From Scheffersomyces stipitis CBS 6054 (lineage: Eukaryota > Ascomycota > Pichiomycetes > Serinales > Debaryomycetaceae): 64,000 nucleotides of DNA. How positions within the stretch are numbered: the stretch's first letter is position 1; every line of letters begins with the position of its first letter. The position numbers and the translations under genes are program-made. A model generated the notes under the pieces. The model saw only the letters and a list, made by a program, of their open reading frames with translations, ran no database searches and had not been told where the DNA came from. Of this stretch, positions 56,485-64,000 are shown piece by piece. The DNA lies in assembly GCF_000209165.1 (NCBI RefSeq), contig NC_009068.1, positions 3,224,001 to 3,288,000 on the forward strand. Reading direction: 5' to 3'.

Positions 56485-59013
56485 ATGGCCAGAAAGCCCC
56501 TTAAAGAATTCACCACCCCCCTTGGTTCGGGTGCTGGAGTTCCCAAACACAAGAGACCTCCACGCGTTACAGACTCTGCCACGCGACTAGCAAGACCATT
56601 CCAGGTTCCATTTGCCAACCGAAAACAGGACGTCGGAACCGGTGCCACGGAGTCTACAAGAGGGTTACCGCTTCGAAACGCTCGTGCAAAAGTAAAGAGT
56701 TATCTGATTCTAGACCCTGACTCAGTAGACGGAAACGAACTCGAACTAGACTTTGCAGTAGATGAGAACGGAAATGCAATAAAAACACGTAGATTTGGTT
56801 CCTTGTTACCACGAGCCATGCTCCAAAATGGTGGAATAGCTAAGAACGAAGATACTCTCCGAAGGACGTTCCTGGTGCCGTTTTCGAAAGACAATGCCAA
56901 ACGGGAACAGTTTGCTAATCGTGGCCCACCACCACCATTGGGTACCAAAGTAGTTCCTATAATACCTCCAAGGGCTCTTCACGACCCCATGAGTGAGTTT
57001 GCTATTGTCTTATATGATCCCACTGTGGATGTAATTCCGAAAATTGAAGAAGAGAAAGAAGAATCGTCTCCGACACCAGAGGAAGAGGATAAAGAAAACA
57101 TTCCCGAGGGCCCTGTAACAAAAAAGAGAAAGACCCACAGGTCGCTTGCTGAGATACTTGGTATAGTGACTAACCCAGAGGAAGCGTTGGCGAAGTATCC
57201 TGATGTGCCTGTAGTTATAGACCCCAAGTTGGCGAAGATCTTACGGCCCCATCAGATCGCAGGGGTCAAATTCTTATATAGATGTACAGCTGGACTCATC
57301 GATGCTCGAGCTAAAGGGTGCATCATGGCAGATGAGATGGGATTGGGTAAGACGTTGCAGTGCATAGCGTTGATGTGGACGTTGTTGAAGCAGAGTCCTC
57401 GAGGCAAAAGAACTATAGAAAAGTGTATTATAGTGTGTCCCTCTTCGTTGGTGCGAAACTGGGCCAACGAAATCATAAAATGGTTGGGTGAAGGTGTTTT
57501 GACTCCATTGGCAGTAGATGGCAAGAGCACCAAGAACAGCGAGTTGGGAGGAGCCCTTCAACAGTGGTCTGTGGCTCGAGGAAGAAACATCGTCCGACCA
57601 GTTCTTATCATTTCTTATGAGACGTTAAGGCGTAACGTAGACAAGTTGGCTGGTACAGAAGTCGGATTGATGCTTGCAGATGAAGGTCATCGTCTCAAGA
57701 ATGGTGATTCGCTTACCTTTACAGCATTGAATTCATTGCGTTGCGAAAGAAGAGTCATTTTGTCTGGTACACCCATTCAGAACGATTTATCTGAGTATTT
57801 TTCACTCTTGAACTTTGCCAACCCAGGATATTTGGGTACCAGAAACGACTTCAAGAAGAATTTTGAGAATAAGATCTTGAAAGGAAGAGATGCCATAGCT
57901 ACAGACAAAGAAAGAGAGGTTGGCGACGAAAAGTTAGCGGAACTCTCTCAGCTTGTATCTAAGTTCATTATCCGTAGAACTAACGATATATTGTCCAAGT
58001 ACCTTCCTGTCAAATACGAGTATGTGTTGTTTACAGGGCTATCTCCAATGCAGAAAGACCTCTACAGGCACTTTATTACGTCTCCCGAGATCAAGAAGTT
58101 ATTGAAAGGTGTGGGTTCACAGCCGTTGAAAGCAATTGGAATGTTGAAGAAGTTGTGCAACCATCCAGATTTATTGAACTTGCCCGATGATTTTGAAGGC
58201 AGTGAAAAATTCATTCCCGAAGATTATTGCTCTTCCATTGGTAGTGGAGGCAGGAATAGAGAGGTCCAGTCGTGGTACAGTGGTAAGTTCATGATCTTGG
58301 AACGGTTCTTGTACCAAATTCGAAGCCAAACTAACGATAAGATTGTGTTGATTTCGAATTACACGCAGACGTTGGACTTGATTGAAAGGATGTGTAGACA
58401 CAAGAAGTATGGTTCGCTCCGTTTGGATGGGACATTGAGCATCAATAAGAGACAGAAGTTAGTGGATAAGTTCAACGATCCAGAAGGTAATGAATTCATA
58501 TTTCTTTTGTCATCCAAGGCCGGAGGGTGTGGTATCAACTTAATTGGAGCCAACAGATTGATCTTGATGGATCCAGACTGGAACCCTGCCGCTGATCAAC
58601 AGGCCCTCGCGAGAGTATGGAGAGACGGACAAAAGAAGGATTGTTTTATTTACAGATTCATCTCTACTGGTACTATAGAAGAGAAGATCTTCCAACGGCA
58701 GTCGATGAAGATGTCGTTGTCGAGTTGTGTAGTTGATGAGAAGGAAGATGTGGAGCGTCTTTTCAGCGCTGACAATTTGCGGCAATTGTTCATGTACCAG
58801 CCAGACACCAACTGTGATACCCACGATACCTACAACTGTAAGAGGTGTACCAAGGATGGACAGAAGCAGAAGGCCCCGGCCATGCTATATGGTGACGCCA
58901 CTACGTGGAACCATATTAACCATGCTAACTTGGCTGGAAATGAAGACCTTCTAGTAGCCAACGAAGCTGGGTTTGAAGATATTACCTTTGCGTTGCAATA
59001 TATTTCACATTGA
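56485..59013 (+). CDS. RAD54: RAD54, Swi2/Snf2 DNA translocase of homologous recombination
   Basis: The 842-aa protein has a basic N-terminal region that should contact Rad51, with a conserved RRFGSLLPRAML-like block, then a Snf2 ATPase core. Motif I is ADEMGLGKT (K289), motif II is DEGH (about 397-400), motif III is LSGTPIQNDLSEYFSLL, motif V is LLSSKAGGCGINLIGA and motif VI is QQALARVWRDGQKK. A C-terminal CxTH/C-C segment follows (DTNCDTHDTYNCKRC). It remodels DNA and Rad51 filaments during strand invasion. The length is near S. cerevisiae Rad54 (898 aa). Single exon, start ATG at 56485. Confidence 0.96.
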   Translation: MARKPLKEFTTPLGSGAGVPKHKRPPRVTDSATRLARPFQVPFANRKQDVGTGATESTRGLPLRNARAKVKSYLILDPDSVDGNELELDFAVDENGNAIKTRRFGSLLPRAMLQNGGIAKNEDTLRRTFLVPFSKDNAKREQFANRGPPPPLGTKVVPIIPPRALHDPMSEFAIVLYDPTVDVIPKIEEEKEESSPTPEEEDKENIPEGPVTKKRKTHRSLAEILGIVTNPEEALAKYPDVPVVIDPKLAKILRPHQIAGVKFLYRCTAGLIDARAKGCIMADEMGLGKTLQCIALMWTLLKQSPRGKRTIEKCIIVCPSSLVRNWANEIIKWLGEGVLTPLAVDGKSTKNSELGGALQQWSVARGRNIVRPVLIISYETLRRNVDKLAGTEVGLMLADEGHRLKNGDSLTFTALNSLRCERRVILSGTPIQNDLSEYFSLLNFANPGYLGTRNDFKKNFENKILKGRDAIATDKEREVGDEKLAELSQLVSKFIIRRTNDILSKYLPVKYEYVLFTGLSPMQKDLYRHFITSPEIKKLLKGVGSQPLKAIGMLKKLCNHPDLLNLPDDFEGSEKFIPEDYCSSIGSGGRNREVQSWYSGKFMILERFLYQIRSQTNDKIVLISNYTQTLDLIERMCRHKKYGSLRLDGTLSINKRQKLVDKFNDPEGNEFIFLLSSKAGGCGINLIGANRLILMDPDWNPAADQQALARVWRDGQKKDCFIYRFISTGTIEEKIFQRQSMKMSLSSCVVDEKEDVERLFSADNLRQLFMYQPDTNCDTHDTYNCKRCTKDGQKQKAPAMLYGDATTWNHINHANLAGNEDLLVANEAGFEDITFALQYISH

Positions 59014-59740
59014 TAGCAACATTATTATAGTATATACGATATATATATATGTATGTTATTGCCAAAAATGTCAATAGTCTATAAAGAGACTTAAATTGAA
59101 GATTCAGATGATGTACAAGTTCATATATAATGGATGCAAAATAGAAGTGAACATTCGCAGTTAAGGCTAGAGTACTTTGGACATAGAGAAACACAAAAAT
59201 ATGATTATACATCTATTTAATTATATAGGCATATACTATTTTAGAAACACAATTTTCCTTATGGATTCATGTAGAATCATATAAATTGGTATGTATATGA
59301 ATGTCAGGGAGAATAAATCGGTATAAAGATGATCCGATTTGGTGGGGCTTGTCTCATACTGGTATGGAGTAGCTCCCCCGCATTTCGAGATTATTTTTCG
59401 GAAGCTCACAAAAGTACTTACCCATGGAGATAGCTGCGGAACCAATGAGAGCGGTGTAGAACATAAGCCAGTGGTGAGAGATTGTGTGGAGAGAGATTCT
59501 TCTTGTAGCAAAAGTGTGGAGAGTGTCAAAGTTAACAATTGAAAGAAATCGGAGCATATAATTGACTTGTACGCATAATCTGCCGACTTTTCAGATTATT
59601 TCTTTATCACATTCAATTATTTTCGTTTTCAATTTTTCAGCTATTGTCTTTTACCTGTTGGTTTTTCAAATATTGAACTATCACCATATTAAATTTCTCT
59701 TTGTCAAATCACTATTTACTTGAACCTATATCACCAGGAC
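59014..59740. other. RAD54 3' flank and fumarate-reductase promoter
   Basis: Contains one candidate small gene on the minus strand (see next entry). Otherwise AT-rich with a TA-repeat near 59035-59055. Confidence 0.5.
59354..59557 (-). CDS. Candidate small mitochondrial membrane protein (possibly spliced)
   Basis: A 67-codon frame from ATG 59557 has an N-terminus rich in Arg, Ser, Thr and His without acidic residues after Asp11 (THTFATRRISLHTISHH), like a matrix-targeting signal, then one hydrophobic helix (LMFYTALIGSAAISMG). Directly after that helix comes a perfect donor GGTAAGT (59419 down), suggesting the true C-terminus is in a downstream exon. However, I found no TACTAAC branch point, and the nearest CAG acceptor gives an immediate stop. 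The unspliced form ends at 59354. It could be a short respiratory-chain accessory subunit. I do not recognise it. Confidence 0.35.
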   Translation of the reverse strand: MLRFLSIVNFDTLHTFATRRISLHTISHHWLMFYTALIGSAAISMGKYFCELPKNNLEMRGSYSIPV

Positions 59741-61720
59741 ATGTCTTCTCCAAATACTCTTCCCCGGAATCCTATCATCATCGTTGGTGGTGGGTTGGCG
59801 GGACTCTCTGCTGCGCACCAGACATATCTCCGAGGAGCCAATGTGATTCTCTTGGACAAGCAGGGGTTTCTCAGTGGAAATAGTGGAAAAGCTACATCCG
59901 GGATCAACGGAGCCTTGACGAGGACACAGGTTGATCTCGAAATCAAGGACTCGGTGCAACAGTTCTACGACGACACTTTGGCTACTGCTAAGGACAGGGC
60001 CAGACCAGACTTGATCAAGGTGTTAACTTACCATTCCGCAGATGCCGTACATTGGCTCCAGGAAGTGTTTGACTTGGATTTGACAGTTGTGTCGAGATTG
60101 GGGGGTCATTCCCAGCCCAGAACCCACAGAGGAAAAGACTCAAAGTTCCCAGGCATGGCCATCACGTATCGGTTGTTGGAAACCTTGGAAGACTTAGCCT
60201 TGGCTGAACCCCACAGGGTGTTGATCTTGAAGAACTGTCAGGTGATCGACTTGGTGAAACAGGACCACAAGGTGACTGGGGTGAAGTACAAGAACTTGCT
60301 TGACAAGACGAAACACGAGTTGACTGGTCCTGTGATCATGAGTACAGGTGGGTATGCCGCTGACTTCACCAAGAACTCGCTCTTGAAAAAGTACAGACCT
60401 GATATTATTGACTTACCTTCTACGAATGGAAACCATGCCACTGGTGATGGCCAGAAGATCATTATGAAGAACAAAGGTGTGGGAACCGACTTAGACAAAG
60501 TACAAGTGCATCCTACTGGCTTGATTGACTATAACGACACCGACACCATTCTGGGTAAGAAGGTTCCCCGTTTCTTATTTCTAGGAGCTGAGGCACTTCG
60601 TGGTGAAGGTGGGATCATCTTGAATGCTAAAGGCGAACGTTTTGTGGACGAGTTGGGACCCAGAGACTACGTCAGTGGTGAAATGGAAAAACAATTGAAG
60701 TTGGGCAATGGGCCATTAAGATTGGTTTTGAATGAAGCCAGTGAAAAGAACTTGGAGTTCCATGTCAAGCACTACAAGGCCAGAAACTTGATGAAGACTA
60801 TTTCTGGAAAGCAGCTACTTGCTGATTTGGGGTTGTCTGGACATCCCGAAAAGTTGGAACTGGTATTTGCTACTTACAACAAAGCTGCTCGTGGCGAGAT
60901 CAAAGATCCATTTGGGAAGAAGTTCTTCCCAGCCACTCCCTTCGAGTACAATCCTGATGCCAGCTACCATGTCTCTTTCATTACCAGAGTGTTGCATTTT
61001 ACAATGGGAGGTGTTAGAATCAACGATAAAGCTCAAGTAATGTACCAAGTAGGAGAAGACGAATATGAACCTTTTGAAGGCTTGTATGCTGCTGGAGAAT
61101 TGGCTGGAGGTATCCATGGTCACAATAGACTTGGAGGTTCTTCTCTCTTAGCGTGCGTAGTCTACGGAAGATTAGCTGCTGATCAAGCTACCAGTTATTA
61201 CATGAACAAGTTGAGTGAAGGTCCTGTAGGATCATCATCTTTGAACAGATTGCAAATGATCAACTTACACATTGATCCAAACAATCCACAGAAGGTCACC
61301 ATAGAATGGGGCGAAGGCAACCCTTCTACTGGAGATATTAACTCTTCTTCTACTGCTACTGCTGCTGCTACTGCGACTTCTAATAGTAATACATCTACTA
61401 CCGCTCCTGCTGCTACTCCTGCTGCTACTGCTACGGAAAAATTTAAGCTGTTTGAGATCCCTGCCAAGGAGTTCACCTACGAAGATGTTGCTAAGCACAA
61501 TAAACGTGAAGACTGTTGGGTGGTGGTGAAGAACGTTGTCTTGGATTTGACTCCGTTCTTGAAGAACCATCCTGGGGGAATGGAGTCGATCGTCAACTAC
61601 GCGGGCAGAGATGCTACAGAGAGCTTTGAGATGTTGCACGAAGATAACTTCATTGAAAAGTACACTCGAGACTGTGTCTTGGGTAGAATCAAAGGCAAGA
61701 CCCCAGCATTGAACTTATAG
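59741..61720 (+). CDS. Soluble fumarate reductase (OSM1/FRD1 family) fused to cytochrome b5
   Basis: 659 aa from the ATG at 59741. Residues 1 to about 520 are an FAD flavoprotein like yeast Osm1/Frd1: the dinucleotide-binding IIIVGGGLAGLSAA at 11-24, GNSGKATSGINGA, GGHSQPRTHR, VHPTGLIDYND, EALRGEGGI, and the C-terminal FTMGGVRIN and GGIHGHNRLGGSSLL. After a Ser/Thr/Ala-rich linker comes a cytochrome b5 domain with heme ligands His610 (NHPGG) and His633. Yeast Osm1/Frd1 (about 470-500 aa) reduce fumarate to succinate to reoxidise FADH2/NADH and lack the b5 module. Here the b5 domain probably relays electrons to the flavin. No obvious presequence or ER signal is seen, so a cytosolic site is likely. 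Confidence 0.9.
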   Translation: MSSPNTLPRNPIIIVGGGLAGLSAAHQTYLRGANVILLDKQGFLSGNSGKATSGINGALTRTQVDLEIKDSVQQFYDDTLATAKDRARPDLIKVLTYHSADAVHWLQEVFDLDLTVVSRLGGHSQPRTHRGKDSKFPGMAITYRLLETLEDLALAEPHRVLILKNCQVIDLVKQDHKVTGVKYKNLLDKTKHELTGPVIMSTGGYAADFTKNSLLKKYRPDIIDLPSTNGNHATGDGQKIIMKNKGVGTDLDKVQVHPTGLIDYNDTDTILGKKVPRFLFLGAEALRGEGGIILNAKGERFVDELGPRDYVSGEMEKQLKLGNGPLRLVLNEASEKNLEFHVKHYKARNLMKTISGKQLLADLGLSGHPEKLELVFATYNKAARGEIKDPFGKKFFPATPFEYNPDASYHVSFITRVLHFTMGGVRINDKAQVMYQVGEDEYEPFEGLYAAGELAGGIHGHNRLGGSSLLACVVYGRLAADQATSYYMNKLSEGPVGSSSLNRLQMINLHIDPNNPQKVTIEWGEGNPSTGDINSSSTATAAATATSNSNTSTTAPAATPAATATEKFKLFEIPAKEFTYEDVAKHNKREDCWVVVKNVVLDLTPFLKNHPGGMESIVNYAGRDATESFEMLHEDNFIEKYTRDCVLGRIKGKTPALNL

Positions 61721-62045
61721 TACTATTATATGTACATTCGATGAAGTTGATTTACTCCATGTATAACTCAAATGTGTCTAGAAATATCAGTGCACCATAG
61801 TATAGTCCAATAAATTGATAAATCTACAAAATAGTTCACTAAAGCTCAATACCGATGAGTATAGACATTAAATCGGTATACCTATAGCTCAATATATCCT
61901 ATGTTTGTTTGACCTGCCAATTTTTCTGAGTCTTTAAAAGGAGATTCTCCTTCTCCATGTTTCTCCTACTGTACTACTCTGTCTCTGAATAAATATATAT
62001 TGCTATTCTCTAAACAGCATGATAAATGAACGTAACTGGGTCTGC
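61721..62045. other. Convergent intergenic region, no gene seen
   Basis: 3' flanks of the fumarate-reductase gene and of GCV3; AT-rich. Confidence 0.5.
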
Positions 62046-62579
62046 TTAGTGCTCTTCCAAAGAAGCATCGTATTCTTCTTCTGTCATCAATTCTTCAGAA
62101 GCTTCAACAGCACTAGCATCATCCAACTTGATCTGGGCAATCCAACCTTCACCAATAGGATCGGTGTTAATCAAAGCTGGTTCCGATTCCAAGGCAATGT
62201 TGATGGCAATGACCTCACCTGCCACTGGTGAGTAGATTTCCGAGGCACTCTTCACTGATTCGACGGAGCCAATGGTGTCACCTACTTCAACTCTGTCACC
62301 GACTTCTGGCAATTCAACAAAGGTTACATCACCAAGAGCCTCAGAGGCATATCTGGTGATACCGACAAAGGCAGAATCGTCTGCATGGGTAGCCAACCAT
62401 TCGTGTTCAGCAGTGTACTTGACACTTTGAGGACCTTCTTGTAAGTATTTGTAGACATGAGACGTGGTGTTCAATTTATGCGAGATTGAGTTTGCAATAA
62501 TTCTAGAAGTGGAGAAACCGACTCTGGAAGTGAAACTTCTGGTAACGGGAGCCGAGGCTCTGAAGACGGACTTGAACAT
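62046..62579 (-). CDS. GCV3: GCV3, glycine cleavage system H protein
   Basis: The 177-aa protein has a mitochondrial presequence (first ~45 residues: Arg, Ser, Thr rich, no acidic residues) followed by the lipoyl-type H-protein fold: KYTAEHEWL, GITRYASEALGDVTFVELPEVG, and the lipoylated lysine in ESVKSASEIYSPVAGEV, then GEGWIAQIKL. It carries the aminomethyl group between the P, T and L proteins in glycine decarboxylation in the matrix. It needs lipoate, like PDX1's partner E2. Length matches S. cerevisiae Gcv3 (170 aa). Confidence 0.95.
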   Translation of the reverse strand: MFKSVFRASAPVTRSFTSRVGFSTSRIIANSISHKLNTTSHVYKYLQEGPQSVKYTAEHEWLATHADDSAFVGITRYASEALGDVTFVELPEVGDRVEVGDTIGSVESVKSASEIYSPVAGEVIAINIALESEPALINTDPIGEGWIAQIKLDDASAVEASEELMTEEEYDASLEEH

Positions 62580-63380
62580 GACGGCAGATATGAAGGACGG
62601 GTTATAAAAGGCAATTCAATAGAAAACGAAAGTTATACAATTGGAATTGGATCTGTTTAAAAAGAATTTTTCACGAAAGTGATTCTTTCTTCTCCAGTAA
62701 AAATCAACAGATTTGGCACGGCAGTGTTGACTCGGGGCACACAGCATCTGACTCCGGCTTGCACAGAGTCATGTAGCACTGACTTTCTGATCTCTCTAAG
62801 TGAGGAAGAAGGCATCAATAATATACCAAAAAATAGTTTGATCTCCTTGACATTGACCAAAACTGTTGTCATGGTACTCAAATATATTTCCCTCTTGTTT
62901 CGTAACTTTCCGGCCCTTTTTTGGTACTTTTTTGGAGGCTCATCTTGCCCTCTTGCTCTTTTTTGGAGACGCATTTTCTCGCGATTTTCCACTCTGATTT
63001 TGACTCTCGCCAACCTCACTATAAGAATCACAAACTCCACTATAAGAACCACAAACTCATCAGCTTATAGCTCTTCCAGTGTGCTGTGATCTAAGTCACA
63101 TGAGGCATAAGTGAATCAGACTTTACTTACATGGCCCATCAATATATCAGTCTTAACTATGAAATTATATTATTGAATCTATGGCTGCGAAAGATATGCA
63201 AGTTATGTGCTGATATTCGCTTGATTTCCCAAACGCAAATGATCCCTCTAGCGACAAGAGCCTACTCTACTCTACTTATAACTATTGGGTGGCTCGAAAG
63301 CTATTTAAAGCTTTACTAAGTAAAAACAACTATTTCATTAACCTATTTGGCACTAACAAACGAAGCAACTACAACACTGA
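62580..63380. other. Intergenic, no gene seen
   Basis: GCV3 promoter and SNC 3' flank. Overlapping frames on both strands around 62657-63089 are low-complexity and lack support. A direct repeat (ACTATAAGAA-type, twice) is at about 63017-63048. Confidence 0.45.
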
Positions 63381-63629
63381 CTAGCTGAAGTGGACAGCAA
63401 TGGGCACAATGATGACAATCAATACGATAATAACTCCCAAGATAATACACAATCTCATCTTGAAGTCCTTCCACCACATGTCTTTTCTGACTCTATTGGC
63501 GCCTCTTCTGAACCCTTGTGCACTGATGGCCAAGTTGTCGGTCTTGTTTTCTATGGAGTCCAATCTTTCACCTCTTTCGGCGACTTTGTTGATGTTGTCT
63601 CTCATGATTCCGACGGTGTCGTCGATTTG
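63381..63629 (-). CDS. SNC1: SNC v-SNARE (synaptobrevin/VAMP), last exon
   Basis: The 82 residues in this exon begin [20 protein letters not shown] and continue through the SNARE motif with the zero-layer Arg, then [19 protein letters not shown] and a C-terminal membrane anchor ([20 protein letters not shown]) ending HFS. This is nearly identical to yeast Snc1/Snc2, which drive fusion of Golgi-derived vesicles with the plasma membrane. A branch point TACTAAC (63644-63638) and acceptor TAG (63632-63630) mark the upstream splice site. S. cerevisiae SNC1 has an intron at or near the same place. The 5' exon with the polar N-terminus was not found before the window ends. Confidence 0.93.
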   Translation of the reverse strand, partial: QIDDTVGIMRDNINKVAERGERLDSIENKTDNLAISAQGFRRGANRVRKDMWWKDFKMRLCIILGVIIVLIVIIVPIAVHFS

Positions 63630-64000
63630 CTAGAATGGTTAGTACGGAAATTAATGTGACGTTAAACCATAAGAATGAAAAAAAAATAAAGAAATGATAT
63701 GCCATGATTGTGAATACACACTATCATATGGTCTGACAGCCTCTACTGCAATACTATCTTCACGTTATGATCATAGCTCTCATGATGCGATATGATATAA
63801 TAGCTGTGAACGAAAATTATGACAATGTGTTTCATAATAATGTGAGACTACAATATTCGAATAATCTAGTTCATGGTTTGCGAGTAGACTTTGTGACATC
63901 AAACAACATAACGTTCATACAGTTATATCTGGTTGGTGACATTTCATTTCTGGTCTTCATTCATATTTTGTCTTTTCAATCAAATGCTTCTCTCTATACT
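63630..64000 (-). other. SNC intron (3' part), donor not found in window
   Basis: From the acceptor at 63630 upwards I see no GTATGT or GTAAGT donor on the minus strand and no frame resembling the short polar N-terminus of Snc proteins. GTATGA (about 63913-63918) is a weak donor candidate with no coding exon before it. The intron is thus at least 371 nt, or the first exon lies beyond the window. Confidence 0.6.

Noticed and set aside
62657..63089. Overlapping ~130-codon frames on both strands between GCV3 and SNC
   Set aside because: Both are open over the same low-complexity stretch and neither resembles a protein family.
63645..64000. Search for SNC exon 1 near the window end
   Set aside because: No frame with a plausible Snc N-terminus and no standard donor. 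GTATGA near 63915 has no coding sequence before it.

Overview
This window is nuclear DNA from a budding yeast of the CTG-Ser clade (Candida/Scheffersomyces/Debaryomyces relatives). The genes are single-copy orthologues of yeast genes with few introns, and the introns found have TACTAAC branch points. CTG is rare: MET3, with about 50 leucines, has none. Where CTG does occur at a position I can compare, the S. cerevisiae protein has serine (CYB2 residue 428, YRB30 residue 22; comparison from memory). The window should therefore be translated with the alternative yeast nuclear code, CTG = Ser. A Scheffersomyces-like species fits best, but species is inference.

Layout. 0-8.4 kb: the 3' end of an unidentified gene, HPC2 (histone regulation), a mitochondrial PDH kinase (PKP2-like), a coiled-coil protein with a hydrophobic C-terminus, and a glutamine-rich AT-hook protein. 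8.4-10.4 kb: a gene-free stretch with what looks like an LTR, a tRNA primer-binding site and a broken leader. 10.4-24.8 kb: PDX1, an NRAMP metal transporter, two tandem RTA1-family membrane proteins and GND1. 24.8-37.3 kb: MET3, a large ADR1-like zinc-finger activator, a DUR-family urea/polyamine permease with one intron, and BOL1. 37.5-49.8 kb: MYO2, a small orphan protein with Cys-Gly repeats, an F-box/LRR-like protein and a CYB2-type flavocytochrome b2. 52.5-64 kb: a copper-fist activator (HAA1/CUP2 type), YRB30, RAD54, a fumarate reductase fused to cytochrome b5, GCV3, and the last exon of an SNC v-SNARE whose first exon was not found in the window.

The genes are not an operon or a cluster, but themes recur. 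PDX1 and the PDH kinase act on the same complex. PDX1 and GCV3 both carry lipoyl domains. Two flavoenzymes, CYB2 and the fumarate reductase, carry a cytochrome b5 module, at opposite ends. MYO2 and SNC both serve polarised secretion.

Most notable results. (1) GND1 has two alternative 5' ends. A distant 14-nt coding exon spliced over a 583-nt intron gives a normal cytosolic enzyme. A second ATG inside the intron adds a textbook PTS2 peroxisomal signal, and the intron's branch point and acceptor lie inside that extension. (2) An AATGTCGC element recurs in many intergenic regions, often paired or as an inverted repeat. (3) An orphan glycosylation-rich Cys-Gly repeat protein sits at 43.4 kb.
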